A program made the translations under genes and the position numbers. A stretch of 64,000 nt of DNA from contig JAVDOI010000120.1 of the NCBI GenBank assembly GCA_032191485.1, forward strand, positions 382,001 to 446,000, given 5' to 3'. Source of the stretch: Leptoclinus maculatus (taxonomy: Eukaryota > Chordata > Actinopteri > Perciformes > Stichaeidae). Of the stretch, positions 30,357-44,302 are shown in pieces; positions within the stretch are counted from its first letter, which is position 1, and each line of letters opens with the position of its first letter. The notes below the pieces were generated by a model that was given only the letters and a program-made list of their open reading frames with translations, was not told where the DNA came from and did not search any database.

Positions 30357-32980
30357 AAAGTGTAACACGTAGGAACGAATGGAAATAATGACACAGATTA
30401 CATCTCCAGTCCTCACATGTGAGTAGAATAAGCAACACAAGTAAACATTTTCTCTTTACCTCTTGAAAAAAAAATACAGAAAAATAATTTTACATGAAAC
30501 TTAAGATTGTTAGAGGAAACAACAACAACAACAATAGCAGCCTCAATGACAAATCAAGACATGCTTTTTCTTTTAAATAATCAATGTAAAAGGCATCGAG
30601 TCGTCTCCGATTGTTGGAAATCACTTCTAACAGAAGATTCACAGAAGAGAATTTAATTTAAAATCCTTGACGTTTGGCATCCTTCAGTGTTTCTATTTTC
30701 AAATATTGATATTATTTGAGCGAAATAGGTTTGGAACCTAAAAATATATACTCTACCTTTGTTTAAACTTAAAGGAACCATTGAGAGGATTGATACCTAT
30801 TTCATAGGCCCAAGAGGTGTTTAGCTTAGCTTAGCACAAAGCCTGGAAACGGAAGGAAACTGCTAGCGTAGCGTAGCTCTGGCTAATGTTTAAAAAAACT
30901 TCAGCTTTCCAACAGCATGAAATTTGTTTTTGACGTTGGGTAACGCGATAAACAAGTGTTCCCTTAAAGGAGTAGTTCTGCATTTTGGGAAATGCAGTTA
31001 TTTGCTTTCTTTCTGCAAGTTAGAGGAAAAGAACAATACTACACTTGGCCTGCAGGCAATCCCAGGAGCTTAGCTTAGCACAAAGACATGAAGCAGGTGG
31101 AAAGAAACCAGCCGTTTCTCCCTGTTTCCACTCTTTATGCTAAGCTAAAGCTAATTTCCTGCTGGATGAAGCTTCATGTTTAATGTGCAGAGCTGAGAGT
31201 GGTATCGACTAGTCTAGTCTGGTTACACACGTCTTTTCAATACGACTTTTCGTGGTCAAAGGAACGACGACTAATCTTTCACAATAAAAGTCAGATTTCT
31301 TTTTGCTTCTCCCTGCAGTATTAGTAGACCTGTTTTTATTGAAGATAAGACACCAACAAGGCTCCGCTAATTCTGTGATAAATGCATTTTCCTTTAAATT
31401 CTCCACAATAAAAGCCCCTTGCGTATTTAAAAGTTTTTATTTTGAAGCAGAAAAATCAGGAAATGAGTCTCAGCTGGGCTCCTGACCCGCGTTTCCTCCT
31501 CTCTGCCCTTTGCTCTCCTTGGGAGAGAAACTCCCATGTGGGAGGGGAAGATGATGGAGACCTACATTTAAATAATTTGTCCGGATCGTGTCCACATGCT
31601 CATCACCTCACTGAGATCTGAACTCATGCCCCCCCCACACACACACACACACACTATTTACATTTGTACAGCCTCTACTTACAGCCTCTCCTCTCTGCTC
31701 TGTGTTAACGGCCTGCAGTTCAGTCGACGTTTCACTGAATGTTTGTCATGCGACTGAAACAATCCTGGCTTCCTAGTTCAATGAGGAGCTCAGAATTTAA
31801 AGCTTTTTACAGGATCTGGTTCCTTCAAACGGTTTATTCGGGGCGAGATTTTAAACGACACAAATGTCGAATAAAATATTTTTGATGAAATATCACAATT
31901 TAAAGCATAGTTTCGGTTGCTTTGTCTGACGTAAGTGTTCGTCACACATGACGTGTTCACAGAGTGTTGGAAAGATGAAATCCTGAAGATTCTGACAGTT
32001 TTTACAGCTTCTGGCCGCGATGAACGTTGTTTTGGCGATTGTTTAAAGAAAACATGCTTTTCCATCCCGCCGGCGGGTTTTGGGGTTCAGAGGGTTAACG
32101 GTGTGACCGGATGACATCAGTGCATTGTAAAGACGAGTGTAACCACGACCTCGCCAAGACCTCGCCAAGAAACCAAAAGCTTATTCCCCCGAACTCTGGC
32201 ACTGTTCCTTTAAGCTAACATTGGACATCTTCATCCGTTATTCCAATGATCTCTGATCATCTCTGTTCCCTCCTGAGATAGACGGCCCGGTGTCTGTCGT
32301 GTAACACGCCAACGACACTTTGGATCATGAATATGAACTTGAGGCTTCTTCGTGCTCGTCTCCGGCGGTTGCTGATTGATAAAGTGTCTCAATGTTGAGC
32401 TTTGAAAGAGGAGAAATTAAACTGACGGAGAAACTCTCAGCTCTCTTGAGACCGGAGGTGGGAGGACATTAGTGAATTCTGTTTTAGAGACTCATCACAG
32501 TGCAACATGAAATCAAGACGGCGTTACTCCATTACTTTTATGTTCATGTCAATCTCAACTTTTCAAGCTGAGATGGTAAAGTGTGGGTTTTAAAGGGTTT
32601 GGTGATCTCCAACTTGTGAGATCAGTTTGAAGGAACATTGAGTTCCATAAGGAACAATATAAAAAACAAAAAAATCACTAGAAACAAAAATCACAAGGTT
32701 TTTAACACAGTGTCCAAGACTGACAGCCCCCCCCCCCCCGATCTGATATCCACCTCAGCTAAAGGCAACAGTCAGCTCCATTTAACATTGTCTCTGTTTC
32801 GTATCCCAGAGCCAATTAAAAGGTGTGAGATGCCTCCATCAGTTCCGTTTTCGATGTCGCTGTCAAAAACGCCCCCCCCCCCCCCCCTGAACCACATCCT
32901 AAATTAATTGCACTCTGAGTGAGATAATCACATAACCGACAATTAACTCCATTTCCAATTTACCCCCCAACCCACAGTAC

Positions 32981-33026
<46 letters not shown>

Positions 33027-34210
33027 TACACACAGTCTTATTACACAGACACACACTGATCCCCAGCAGGCACGACGCACGTATTAAATATGTTACTTCG
33101 TGCTTTGTTGGTTCACAACGTTGACGCTTGCATCTCTCTCTCTTTTTTTTTTTCCTCCTCCTCTAAAAGTGGAGATGGTGGTGGTGGTTTTAGGTTTACA
33201 CACACACACACACAAACATTGAACGTGTGACGTCATCAGTCGGGGATGTGAAAAGTAGAAGAAGAGAACGAACGAGTTGCGTAAAGGGGCCGTTCACACG
33301 CTGCAGCGCGCAACGCATATCATGTGACGAGGAACAACCAATTAGAGCTGGTCTATAAATATCAGTCTACGGTAAATATATGGAGAAGTTAATCTTTAGT
33401 TCAGGACTACCTGGAGCTGGAGCATCCGTCCCACGTACTATTTTACTTGCTTCACCCTTTCTGTCCAAACACCGGTTTTAAGGTCGGATAAATCGAACAG
33501 TAAGAGCTACTGTGAGGGAGTTACGCTGCTGGAAAGCAATTCATATTTGACTTTGTGGAGTTTAGTCAGTGAGCCACTGATTCTGGATCAGCTGCAGCCT
33601 GTTGGCACTGTGTGGTTGGCACTGAGGGGGATGTTCCCGCTGATCTGCGATCAGACATGAGCTGTAACGGCACTGAGTGGAAGAAAACAACAGAAGATAC
33701 TGCTCACATTCACAAGAGCAACACCCTTCTGATGTTTCACTAACTTATAGTAAAGAATTCATATTTAAATACTGGAGCACCAATGAGGTCAGAACAAATA
33801 CGCCTTTGAACAGGAAGCCAGGAAACCCAGTAAGCACTGATTTGGCAAAAATCTGAGTTCAGTTTTAGTTTAGCTTTTAAATGACTTCAACAAGTTGCAG
33901 CAAGTAGTTTGTTAATGATAATGTGTGCATTGTTATTTCACATTCGGTCTATATTGTAAATAACGTTTCCTGTCTCCGACAGCTCACCTCATGCTCAGGT
34001 TGTACCTACAGGTTGTAAACATTAATTAGGCCGCCACAAATAAGAATCTTCCTGCTCGCCCTTCTCAGGCAACAAAAGATAATTACAGATCCAAATTGAT
34101 TTTAAAGAGATTCAGATGGCTAATGCTAATGCTAATGCTAAAATGCTATTGAACCCCAAACCTACGTTTTAACTAAATTTAGCCTAGTTTAACCCAAGAA
34201 GCAACCTACG
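29481..34210. other. Intergenic between hoga1 and morn4 3' ends
   Basis: GT array 30275-30354, a dispersed repeat with GCTTAGCTTAGCACAAAG phrases (about 30790-31190), CA run 32982-33023 and C runs near 32727 and 32872. A short GGCCGTTCACACGCTGCAGC-type phrase is near 33288. No exon recognised. Confidence 0.55.
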
Positions 34211-34249
34211 TGTCTGAAAAGTGTCTTAAAGCTGCATTCTCTCTAGTGA

Positions 34250-34262
34250 CCACCAGGGGGCG
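34250..34262 (+). promoter_or_regulatory. CTCF-like core in repeat copy E
   Basis: CCACCAGGGGGCG on the plus strand, pointing into morn4. Confidence 0.5.
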
Positions 34263-34315
34263 ACTCCTCTGGTTCTATAGAAGTCTATGGGAAAATGACT
34301 CTACTTCTCTCTTGA

Positions 34316-34321
34316 TTTATT
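34316..34321 (-). terminator. Possible morn4 polyadenylation signal inside a repeat
   Basis: AATAAA on the minus strand, about 660 bases past the morn4 stop. I saw no better canonical signal between it and the stop. Use is inferred. Confidence 0.35.
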
Positions 34322-34983
34322 ACCTCAGTAAACATTGTAAACATGAGTTTATGGTCTCAATCTCTAGTTTCAAGTCTTCTTCAATACAGCATGATGTTCA
34401 TTTAGTACATTATGGTCCATTTAGAGTCAAACAGACCATAAAGCAGGGGATGCTTTAGGGCGGGGCTTACTGTGATTGACAGGTCTCGTTTTAGAACTAA
34501 AACCCTTTCACAGTGTCTTTAGCCGCAAAAATGTCTCTCGTGTCACTGCATGGTTGAAATAGGATTTAAAAATGAAATAATTACCAAATCAATGTTTACT
34601 GGATAACGTCAACATGCACTTTTGAATCCAGAGTTGTGTTTTGTCAGGTGAGCTGAGCCTGAAGCAGATCTAGCACCAGGGTTCTGACTGAGCAACGAAT
34701 CCGTGTTTGGCTCAGCTGATCCTGAATCAGTGGCTTTCTAAGAGTTATATACAGTGGACACATATCGGCTGATTGATTGATTTCTACTCCAGAGAATTCT
34801 GAATGTTACAGGAATGAGAAATAAAATATATGTAAAAGAAAAGAAATCGCAGTAACCTACCGTATACTGACAATACGAAGGAGACCGAGGACGAGAATTA
34901 AACTAATGTCTTCTTAAATAACAATCAGCTGTTCAAACCGAGAGGAGGATCATCGTGGGGCACTGTGGGTGATGTAGTCCGCG

Positions 34984-35144
34984 TCACATGGCCAGAGTTC
35001 GGGCCTTGGCGGCTGCTGCCTGCGCTCTCTGCACGGCTCCCTGGTTGTTCTCCCGCCTCATCAGCTGGTTGGTCTCAAACAGGCCCTCATGGCTGTTGCC
35101 GCCGCCGCCGCCGCCAGGACCTCCATCCAAAAACGTCAGCACTC
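34984..35144 (-). CDS. morn4: morn4 coding exon 4 and stop
   Basis: Completes Gly98 and runs to Met150, then TGA. Acceptor GTGCAG. A (GCC)6 run at 35098-35115 encodes the glycine stretch. The segment NSHEGLFETNQLMRRE matches the family and anchors the frame. Confidence 0.94.
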
Positions 35145-38100
35145 CTGCACCAGAAAGACTCCATGTGATGCATTTCATCAAAGCACACGGGACACAGCAA
35201 AGACCGACATTGAAGGCCACATTCACGTCTTCAGGACCATGTGAGAGCGACGGAGAGCGAGCTGTACCCAGCATGCCGTTCGGCGGTGTAACCGTTAATA
35301 TTAGACCTGCTTAATAATAAAACTGCCATTAAAATCTCACATTTTCCAACATTTGAACTTTAAGATATTTCTCGAGAGGAGTTCCAATCTCAACACAAAC
35401 ATATTCTTTAATAAATAGTGTTTCATCTCCTTGATCTTCTGTTTGACTTCTTGCTTCCTTCTTATAATGGCCGAGTGTTACATGTTACTGAACTCTGGTT
35501 AATGTTTAACAAAAAAACTGCATAAAAAACATTTGGGAATGAGGCCCTTCCTTTGAAAAACCACCACTCGAACCGGCTCTGATTTCTGCTTGTTGTATCT
35601 TTTTGCTCCATCTCTATTTTTACCGGCACAAAAATGAACCAGTTGTCACGGTTGCTCAAATAAAAACGTGTTGATTACCCTCCGAGAGTCACGAGCCGAG
35701 ACGCACACGGTGAGCTCCAGTCCAGACAATTAACACGTTTCACTGTTCAATATGATCAAAAAGTATTTATAACGATTAGAATCAGAGAGAAGAGAACTGT
35801 AACAAAACTTAGATACAAAACATTCCCTTCATTTGTGAGAAGTGACACAAACTTCAATTATAAGAAGCATAAAACGTAAAAAAATAAACATTAAAGTGAA
35901 GCAAGTCCGGCTGAGAGACTGAAATAAACCTCACGAAATGTTCTTAAAAGCCTTTAAAAGTTTACTGATTATCTGCATTACACACTTAAACTTATAAAAG
36001 TACACAAGTAAACGTACAAAAGAATAAGCTTCAAAATATACCTAAAGTAGCCTACAAAAATACTCATTATGCAGAATAATATATTATAATTATTGATGCA
36101 TTCGTGTACTTTAATTAAAATAAGCCCCACCTTGCAGCTGAAACATTGCTTTATGTGCTGCTGCCTGTTAACTTCCCTCGGGATCAATAAAGTTCTCTCT
36201 TAATCTATAATAAATACAATTCATCGGTTGGTTACATTTTGGATCGTTGATCTGAATATCCAAAGTAACAAAAGTTGTCAAATAATTGTAGTAAGTTAAG
36301 TAAGTAAAAGTTGAATATTTGCATCAGAATTTGGTGGAGAAGAAGTAAAAAGTACAAATACTCAAGTAAAGTACAAGTACAGCGCTTAAGTACTTTCCAC
36401 CACTGCTACGTGCAGCAGCAGAGTAACTTGAGGAAGTCTTACCGTAACCGTCCACACATCCGCTTTTAAACTCGCCTTCGAACCTCATCCCGTCGAAGCG
36501 AGTGAAGACGCCGGCGCCTTGAAATTTGCCTTGAACAAATTCACCTTCATACCTGGAAAATAAAAAAACACTAATATTCACACAAAAAATGATTTACAAG
36601 TTGCCTCACTTTCTAATCTGACTCCCGTAGCTTTATCATACTTTACCCACCAAAGGAAACACGTTTAAGCTTTGCTCCATTCGCTCTCTAGATGAACTAA
36701 TCTACTTTAATGTCGACCTTCGTGTAACCGTCTGTCAGTGAGAGTAATTACACAAACACTGTCACATGTGCTTTTTAATGCCGAGTCCAACTGGCAGTTG
36801 TACTGAAATGTTGCTCTAGTTTTGTAGTTACAAAGTAATTCAATATTTTACTCGTATGTGATTCCAGGTTCATTTTAATTTGTCGTCCTCCCGGTCACTG
36901 GTGGATGTGGTGATATGAAGAGACAGGCGGATGCTTCGTTACAGAGCAGCTTAACTCGTCGTAGAATACAGTGATGATATCGTTACAGTGTGTGACGCAT
37001 CACAACATTGTGCATCTTTGTATCCAAACAGGACAACAATCTCCTGATAAAGCTTATTTTTTTTTATCAGTTTTTACTAAACCCCTTCGACTACATTCTC
37101 GGGCGCTTTCAGTTTCACACTTTCACTCTTTCACAGAGATAAAATAGTGTTTAAACACAAACAGCAGGAATATCCATCACTTCAATGTCAAACAGCTTCA
37201 AACAGACAAAAGGCCGAACTGCCAGAGAGCAGAACAAGAGTTCAAACACATCGACAGGATGTCTTGCTTCATAATAATAATAGTAATAATTCATTCATTA
37301 AAACTAATTAATCTGGGTCACACTTAAGAGTGAAGCACAGAAAAACAACCGGTGACATTTCCCCTCTCTGATAAAAAACACCAGCAGCTCAACGAGACGT
37401 TCTCCGATCTTTAACCCGCCTCTCATTGTAGCTTCTCTGTGAAGGAGCTACAAACTTCTCACAGCCTCCTTTCAAGTCCAAGGACTGGATCTATTGTGAT
37501 ATGCAAAGGACAGTTCTTCATTTAACACTTTGAAAAAAACACGTTTTAGTGTTTTAAAAGCCCGTGAAGAATTAGTGATTCTCCCAAGTGATAACACAAC
37601 AGAAGGCCCTGAGCCGGCTTCACTTCAACATCCTCAGCTCCACTTGAACGTTGCTCCTCCGCTAATCAACAGAAGGGAAAACTCTGAATTGGGGAGAAAT
37701 GTTTCGGGTCACAGAGCCACATCCTATTTAATTAACTTGAAGAAAACTGAAGAAAAGTAGCAGATGCAAGAAAGAGCTACTTCAAAAACAATCTGACATT
37801 CAAAACATTACGATGATGAAAGCACTCCGACACCTCAGACGTTAGAGAGGATTTCTTTTTAGATGCTGTGGAGTTTCTTTACTTTTCTGAAGCCAATAAC
37901 CTAAATGTTCGAATATGTTTTATCATATTTATGACAACAAAAGACCTGCCTCCTGTTCATATTCATAATATAGTGTATGTAAGTGATGGAACTTAGTAAA
38001 AGAATAATCTAACATGTTTGATAATCAATTAATCATAATTTATCAATCAAAAACACCAAATACTATTTGTTTCCAGCTTCTGAAATGTGACTACTGTTTT

Positions 38101-41100
38101 ATATAATTGTGATAATATAAATATAAAACCTCTTGGTTTTGAACCGTTGGTGAGATAAAACATTTGAAGCTTTGGGACACTGTGATTCACCATCTTCATT
38201 GATGAGAAAGACTGAACAAATTCATTGATTGATCATAAAAACAATCCACCGAATCATCAATAATTAGAATAATCTTTAGTTAGCGCTACAGTACATCAGG
38301 GTCAGGAGTTTCACAGTATAGTGCATGAAGATAGAGATGTTTATGGAAAACCAACACACTAAGTGAACTAAGTGGCTCTGAGATGTTGTGATGAGCATTT
38401 TAGCCAAAATAACCATTTTATTGATAAATCGATTTAACAGAAATGTAACTGAGAATGAAAATATTAGTTAGTTGCAGCCCTAAAGTTAACATGTCTCCCC
38501 AGGGACTGAACGCTTGAAGTTTGTGCAGCTACTATTAAAAGTGCTTAATTCAAGATTCAGAGAATTAATATAGCTGTAAACAACTATTAGCTGTACAGAT
38601 ATGAAGTAACGTCTACCTGAGCAGAGAGTGAAGTCACAATGTCGACACTGTTAGCTGTTAGCACTGTTAGCTGTTAGCACTGTTAGCTCTGTTAGCCCTG
38701 TTAGCACTGTTAGCTGGTAGCCCTGTTAGCCCTGTTAGCTGTTAGCACTGTTAGCTGTTAGTCCTGTTAGCTGTTAGCACTGTTAGCCCTGTTAGCTGTT
38801 AGCCCTGTTAGCTGTTAGCACTGTTAGCTGTTAGCCCTGTTAGCTGTTAGCACTGTTAGCTGTTAGCCCTGTTAGCTCTGTTAGCACTGTTAGCTGTTAG
38901 CCGCAATGAGAACCTTCTTTAACAATATTGAAATAAACTTAATTTAAGGGAATCTTTATTCATAAAAAATTAAACAATTCTAAAAACAAACGGATGACGG
39001 AGACAACATATAGAAGTGTGAGCACAGACCTGGAGCCGTCGGGGAAGACCAGCACCCCACAGCCGTTGAAGAGGCCGTTCTCAAACTGTCCCGTGTAGCA
39101 CGTCCCGTCGCTGAAGGTCAGCTGACCCAGGCCATGACGCAGACCTGCAGCGGCACACACACACACACACAGGCAAATTAGATACAGTTTATTATATATT
39201 TATATATTATTATATCATATATATATAAAATACTTGTATTAAACTCTGCAAATGAGACATGGAATCATCTTTAAACCATCTCGTCAGCTGCACAACAACA
39301 AGAAACTGAAATTATGAGGCACAAAAAGCCTCAACCTGATAATTGAAAGTGTCAAAAATATATAGCAAATATTTAAAGTCACATAAGAATACAGTAATTT
39401 TAATGAGTAATGTTATATGGTATATTTATATTATCATATATTTTGTTATTTACTTTGTGCTGGTATAAAATTCTCTCTCTCTATATATATATAGATAGAT
39501 ATATATATATGTATATATATGTATCTATATATACAGTATATACACATGTATATACAGCTAATAATGTGTACGATTTATGCCAAAAATGCATTCATGATTA
39601 CGTTTCAAAGAAGTATGTTGGTCAATATATTGCTATGATGTGTTTTAAACTCTCAAACGTAAACATCAGAACTCCAGTATTGGTCGGGTTTTATTTCATT
39701 GTTATTTTGTAGTATTTTGCACATTGAATTAATGTATTAATGTATGTATGGTTCTATAACTAGCAGCACAGCAGTGGTCATATGTGTGTTGAAGGTAGTG
39801 AAAGGAAACGATAAGCAGTTATGAAGTATAATAACTGAACGATAACAAATGGAAGATTCGTACATTAGTCTATTTGGCCTTCTAAGATGTTTTATTTATG
39901 TGTTTTTTTATGATTGGATGATATATTTCTATGTTGCATTTGGACCGTGTTTCTCAAGGATGCGTGATCAATTTAAATACTGAGAATACTGCGTTCTAGA
40001 TAACAAGCACTTCAACGGTCAATAGACATGTTTGTGTCCCACACTTCAACCAGGACGAACAATAAACTGGAAACCAAAACATTCTCTGGAGGTCACCGTC
40101 TAATTACGAAAGAAATGTTTACTGAAATCCATCAATATTTCAAAAGCACACTTGTTTCCATCCTTGAAAACATAACAATATTGGAGGTTAGGTTCACACC
40201 ACCAACTGTATCCCATGTGTTCATCTCACCCAGGAGATTATTCATGAGCAAAACCTCTTTGCATAAGAGATTGAAGTCAAAACTTGACCTTGACCACCAT
40301 TTGTTATCCCGGTACAGGTTGTGGTGAGTTCTGGGCTATGAAGTAACAAACGAATATCACAGTTTGTCATTTTCAACACTTTTCATTACGTTTTTTTTCT
40401 ATCACAGTACAAAGAAAGTAACCAGTGATTAAGTCAATATTAGATGATGAATCATGGCGATAACTAGGTCGTTGTTTGCGAATGTGCTTCCCAGCACAAA
40501 CGTCGCGTGAGTGGCTGAATATCTGAGGCCGGTTGCACAGAGCACTTTGTATCTTCGGTTATAGTCGCCGCAGTGAAGCCGGCAACAAGGAAAATGACGT
40601 AATCGATGGTCGTGCGGCGCAAGTAGTCGTGCACCGCGATCACGTGATTGTCACAAATAGTTTGCTGACAAAAACGCTGTTTAAATGTTCAAGGATTATA
40701 TAAAGACGGCCAATTCGCTTTAGCAACAGGAGGTTGCGACTGTGGCTAAGTGGCGAGCAGAGCCGTCCTTCAATCAGAGGATCGACGGTTCGATCCCCGG
40801 GCTCCGGCTCCACTAGTCGTATGCCGATGTGTCCTTGAGCAAGACACTTAACCCCTAGATATTGCTCCCGTAGCTGTGCCTACGGTGTGATAGAATCTGA
40901 ATTGTAAGTCGCTTTGGATAAAAGCGTCTGCTAGTTTACAGGATATTCAACCTTTTTTTTATTATAATGCGTTTGATACTTGACTTGTTTCTTTACAGGG
41001 TTTGTATAAAGGCAATAAAGTAGTCCATGAATATGAGATATGAGTTTGGAAGCCCTCGGAGGTTCGGAGAGTAAAGCAGTGCAGAGAGTATAAACGCCTC

Positions 41101-43633
41101 TGAATAAACTCCGTCTGCGGAGGCTCAGGCTACGGCGCCAAGCGCGAGTATAAACAAAGCTTACGTTTTCGACATCCCGTCTGTGGTGAAAACACATTTT
41201 TTTACCCCAAATCGTTCTCGTGAAACGGCTGCCATTAGGTTTCGGCAACAAAACCACTTAGTTAGGTTTAGAAAAAACATCATGGTTGGGCTCAAAACAA
41301 GTACATTGGTTAACTAAAACGTAAATAACACAAGTTTACCGTAAGTCAACTTTAAAAAAACAGTTTGGGACGCAAACACCGGTCTCCTGGGTGAAAGTCC
41401 TGTGTTTGTTTGAACCATCCACCGTAAGCGGTCTTTCTCACTTCTGATGCTGCGGTTCTGGCTCTGAACGCTCCATATTCACGCTATGACTTCATGTTGC
41501 AGTCAGTACAGACTACGTGGCGTAAAATGACACGCAAAAAGCCAAAATGTCATTTGTTATTGTGCGCTAAATGATTTACAAATTGTCGTGTCATTCATGT
41601 ACCATTTAGTGAGACTGGACTGGTAAAATCATCCTCTCATTGTTAAGCATATCCACTCTTCTGCATTCATTTTCTTCATTTATCGACATAAACTCACTAT
41701 GTTGTGGTTACGATAGAGTCAGCGGTGCCTCGTTAAGTGTTTATTTCTTTATTTAATGGATCCCCAATAGCTGATGCCCCGCTAATAAGCTAACATTCCT
41801 GGGGTCCACTTACACACAATACATAACACATTACATGGTGATGGCACATACAAATACTGACATACAATGGGGCCGTTTTTGACATGTGACTGCTGGGTAA
41901 ACACAGGTGTAATTAAAAACAATATTTATGGCCCTGTTCCATTTCGGTGGGATGTGCATGCTGGTTCGCTGGAATGACTGTGGCACACTAAACAGAATGG
42001 GACCGTAATCAATTGAATTAATTACACCTGTGGTTACCCTGCAGTGACACGTCAAACGGCCTATACACATACATGATGAACATGGATTGCATTAATATAC
42101 ATAAAATAACAGTCATACAATTCAGAGCCAGTCAACACTCTACATACAATTAAGTTGAATGCTAATTAAAAATCCATATACAGGTGATGTTATATATATA
42201 TGTAGAAGAGATGAATTACACAACACAAATGTTTAAAGAACAAGCACAGCGTTATACCGCCTTCTGTTAAACGTCTCATTCGTTTTTTAAGTGTTTTTGT
42301 TAGGCGTATATTAAGGGGTGAATTATTCCAGTTTGAAACGTTTAAACTAACTTTAAGGAATTCCTTAAGTGAGTTGAGAAACCCTTAAATATTGAAGTGG
42401 ACGTTTACAGGAAAGCTGAAGGAGAAGACTAAAGGATATTGTGTGCAACCTATTTTATTTTAAGGAAACTTTAAGAAAAAATCTTAAGGTGTTTTATGCA
42501 ACCGGCCTCTGACCTTCACACCTAGTATCTGCAGTAGGACGCCAGCAGGCGGGTAAATTAGGAAAGGTGTTAGCCTGATTGACAGGTTTCTCGGCCTATC
42601 ACAGCTCACCCTTACAGGGATCCCTTACTGCACTGATCTGGACTTTCCCCCTCTTCGAATAGTCCCTTGGTGTGGGTGATGTCACAGACCTCCATGTTTT
42701 TCTACAGCTTGTGATGTACTCTGTTAGTGTTCACAATGAATACAAACATTCATATGAATACCATCAACATAAAGACCCTTACTGGAAGGTATGTGGAGTT
42801 TTTCTTGGTTAAACATTATTATTCTAATGTAAAATTTGACGTTAGCAGTTCAGGAGAGTCATAATTGGTGCTAAAAGACAGAAGGTGAGGTGCTCTCTTT
42901 CATATTTCACCTCTTAAAATGTTCCCACAGAAGTGAGACCTAATTCTCTCTCTAATTCCGGGACTAATTTCCAGGAACATGGGAGGTGGCAGTCGAAGGA
43001 GACGGAGCATTTCTCCTCGTCAGGCCTCTATTTAGCAGCTCGCCCCGGCGGGATTTAGGAGAATAACTGGATGTGTGGCACAGTTGGACACGGGCTGAGG
43101 AGGTCCCGGGGTTCCTCGTAGCAGCTGTAAGCGAGGAATAGGATTTACTGTGAGCTCGCCAAGTGGTATGAAGCTGATGGAGAGAGGAGGAGAGAGGAGG
43201 ATCTGTTGGTGGTGGTGGTGGTGGGAGGGGATCCCTAACAGCAGATTGGGATTTACAAGAGGGGAGGCAGGCTGCGTGGCAGGGGGGGGTGAGGCAAGGG
43301 TGAGCCCTGGTGAGTGTTGTCCCTCCACTCCCAGCTAATGGCAAAGTAAATTAGGCGGTCCATCTGTCAGGGCTGCTTACTGTGCCGCTCGCTGCCTAAT
43401 CTCAGCAGGGTTTTTCACGGGAGATTTGGAGAAGAGATTTGGAGAAACTAAATCAGGAGCTCTGCATTCCTTTTTTTAAAGTCTGACCTCCCTCTGAAGC
43501 ATCCTGCATCCATGTGTGTGTGTGTGTGTGTGTGCGTGTAAGTCCATTAAGTATATAGGGGTAAAGAAGAGGGCCAAACAGGGGCTTAAATCCAACTCTT
43601 CAGCCTGCGGGAGACCCCTGACGAGCGACTGAG

Positions 43634-43665
<32 letters not shown>

Positions 43666-44270
43666 AGGCGGAGATTTCACGCATTAGCCGATGAAATATG
43701 ACCAAATCTGTGGAGCCGTCGTCTCGGCCACAAGCACCACAAACAGCGTCTTCCTTCAAGTGAAAGAGGAGCATCCAAGTATGAATGGTGCTATTGAAAA
43801 TGGCAAAGTGGCAAAAAGTGAAAGCTAACAGTTTACTTTCTTTTACTGAGTGGGACGGAGAGGGAGGGGGAGGGGGGGGGGGGCAGGATTTGCTCCCTCC
43901 AGACTCTAATCTGTCACTCAGCTTTGTTACGCCTCTCCTCCATCTCGTGTCGGGTCGCGGTCTCCGGCTAATTACGGTTTTAGCTGAATTTGTCCGGCTT
44001 TTATGTCAATCAATAGCGGTAATGCATCGATGTTAACTGACTGTGCGGGGCGCAGTACAGTAGTAAATGGCTTGTGCATGTACCCGGCCTACTTCCTGTA
44101 ACCCGATAGCCCAGCAGGGCCCGTCTTCAACCGGCGCTCGGCTCAATTATTCATGTGACACCGTAGACCTCTGGCCGACGCACCGCTGCATGTTTGTGTG
44201 CAAACAGCTCCTCTCTGCACGCATGGACGCAACGCACCACACACTTTAGTCTGTGTTCATCACAACACCG

Positions 44271-44302
<32 letters not shown>

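Larger units (their letters stand above)
34211..34485 (+). mobile_element. hAT-like repeat family, copy E
   Basis: Plus-orientation copy about 500 bases downstream of the morn4 stop codon. It has the CTCF-like core at 34250-34262. On its minus strand it supplies an AATAAA in morn4 orientation. Confidence 0.8.

Noticed and set aside
40741..40812. Possible true tRNA gene
   Set aside because: A and B boxes are present, but no complete cloverleaf or anticodon arm is evident and the sequence continues into a SINE body and tail.
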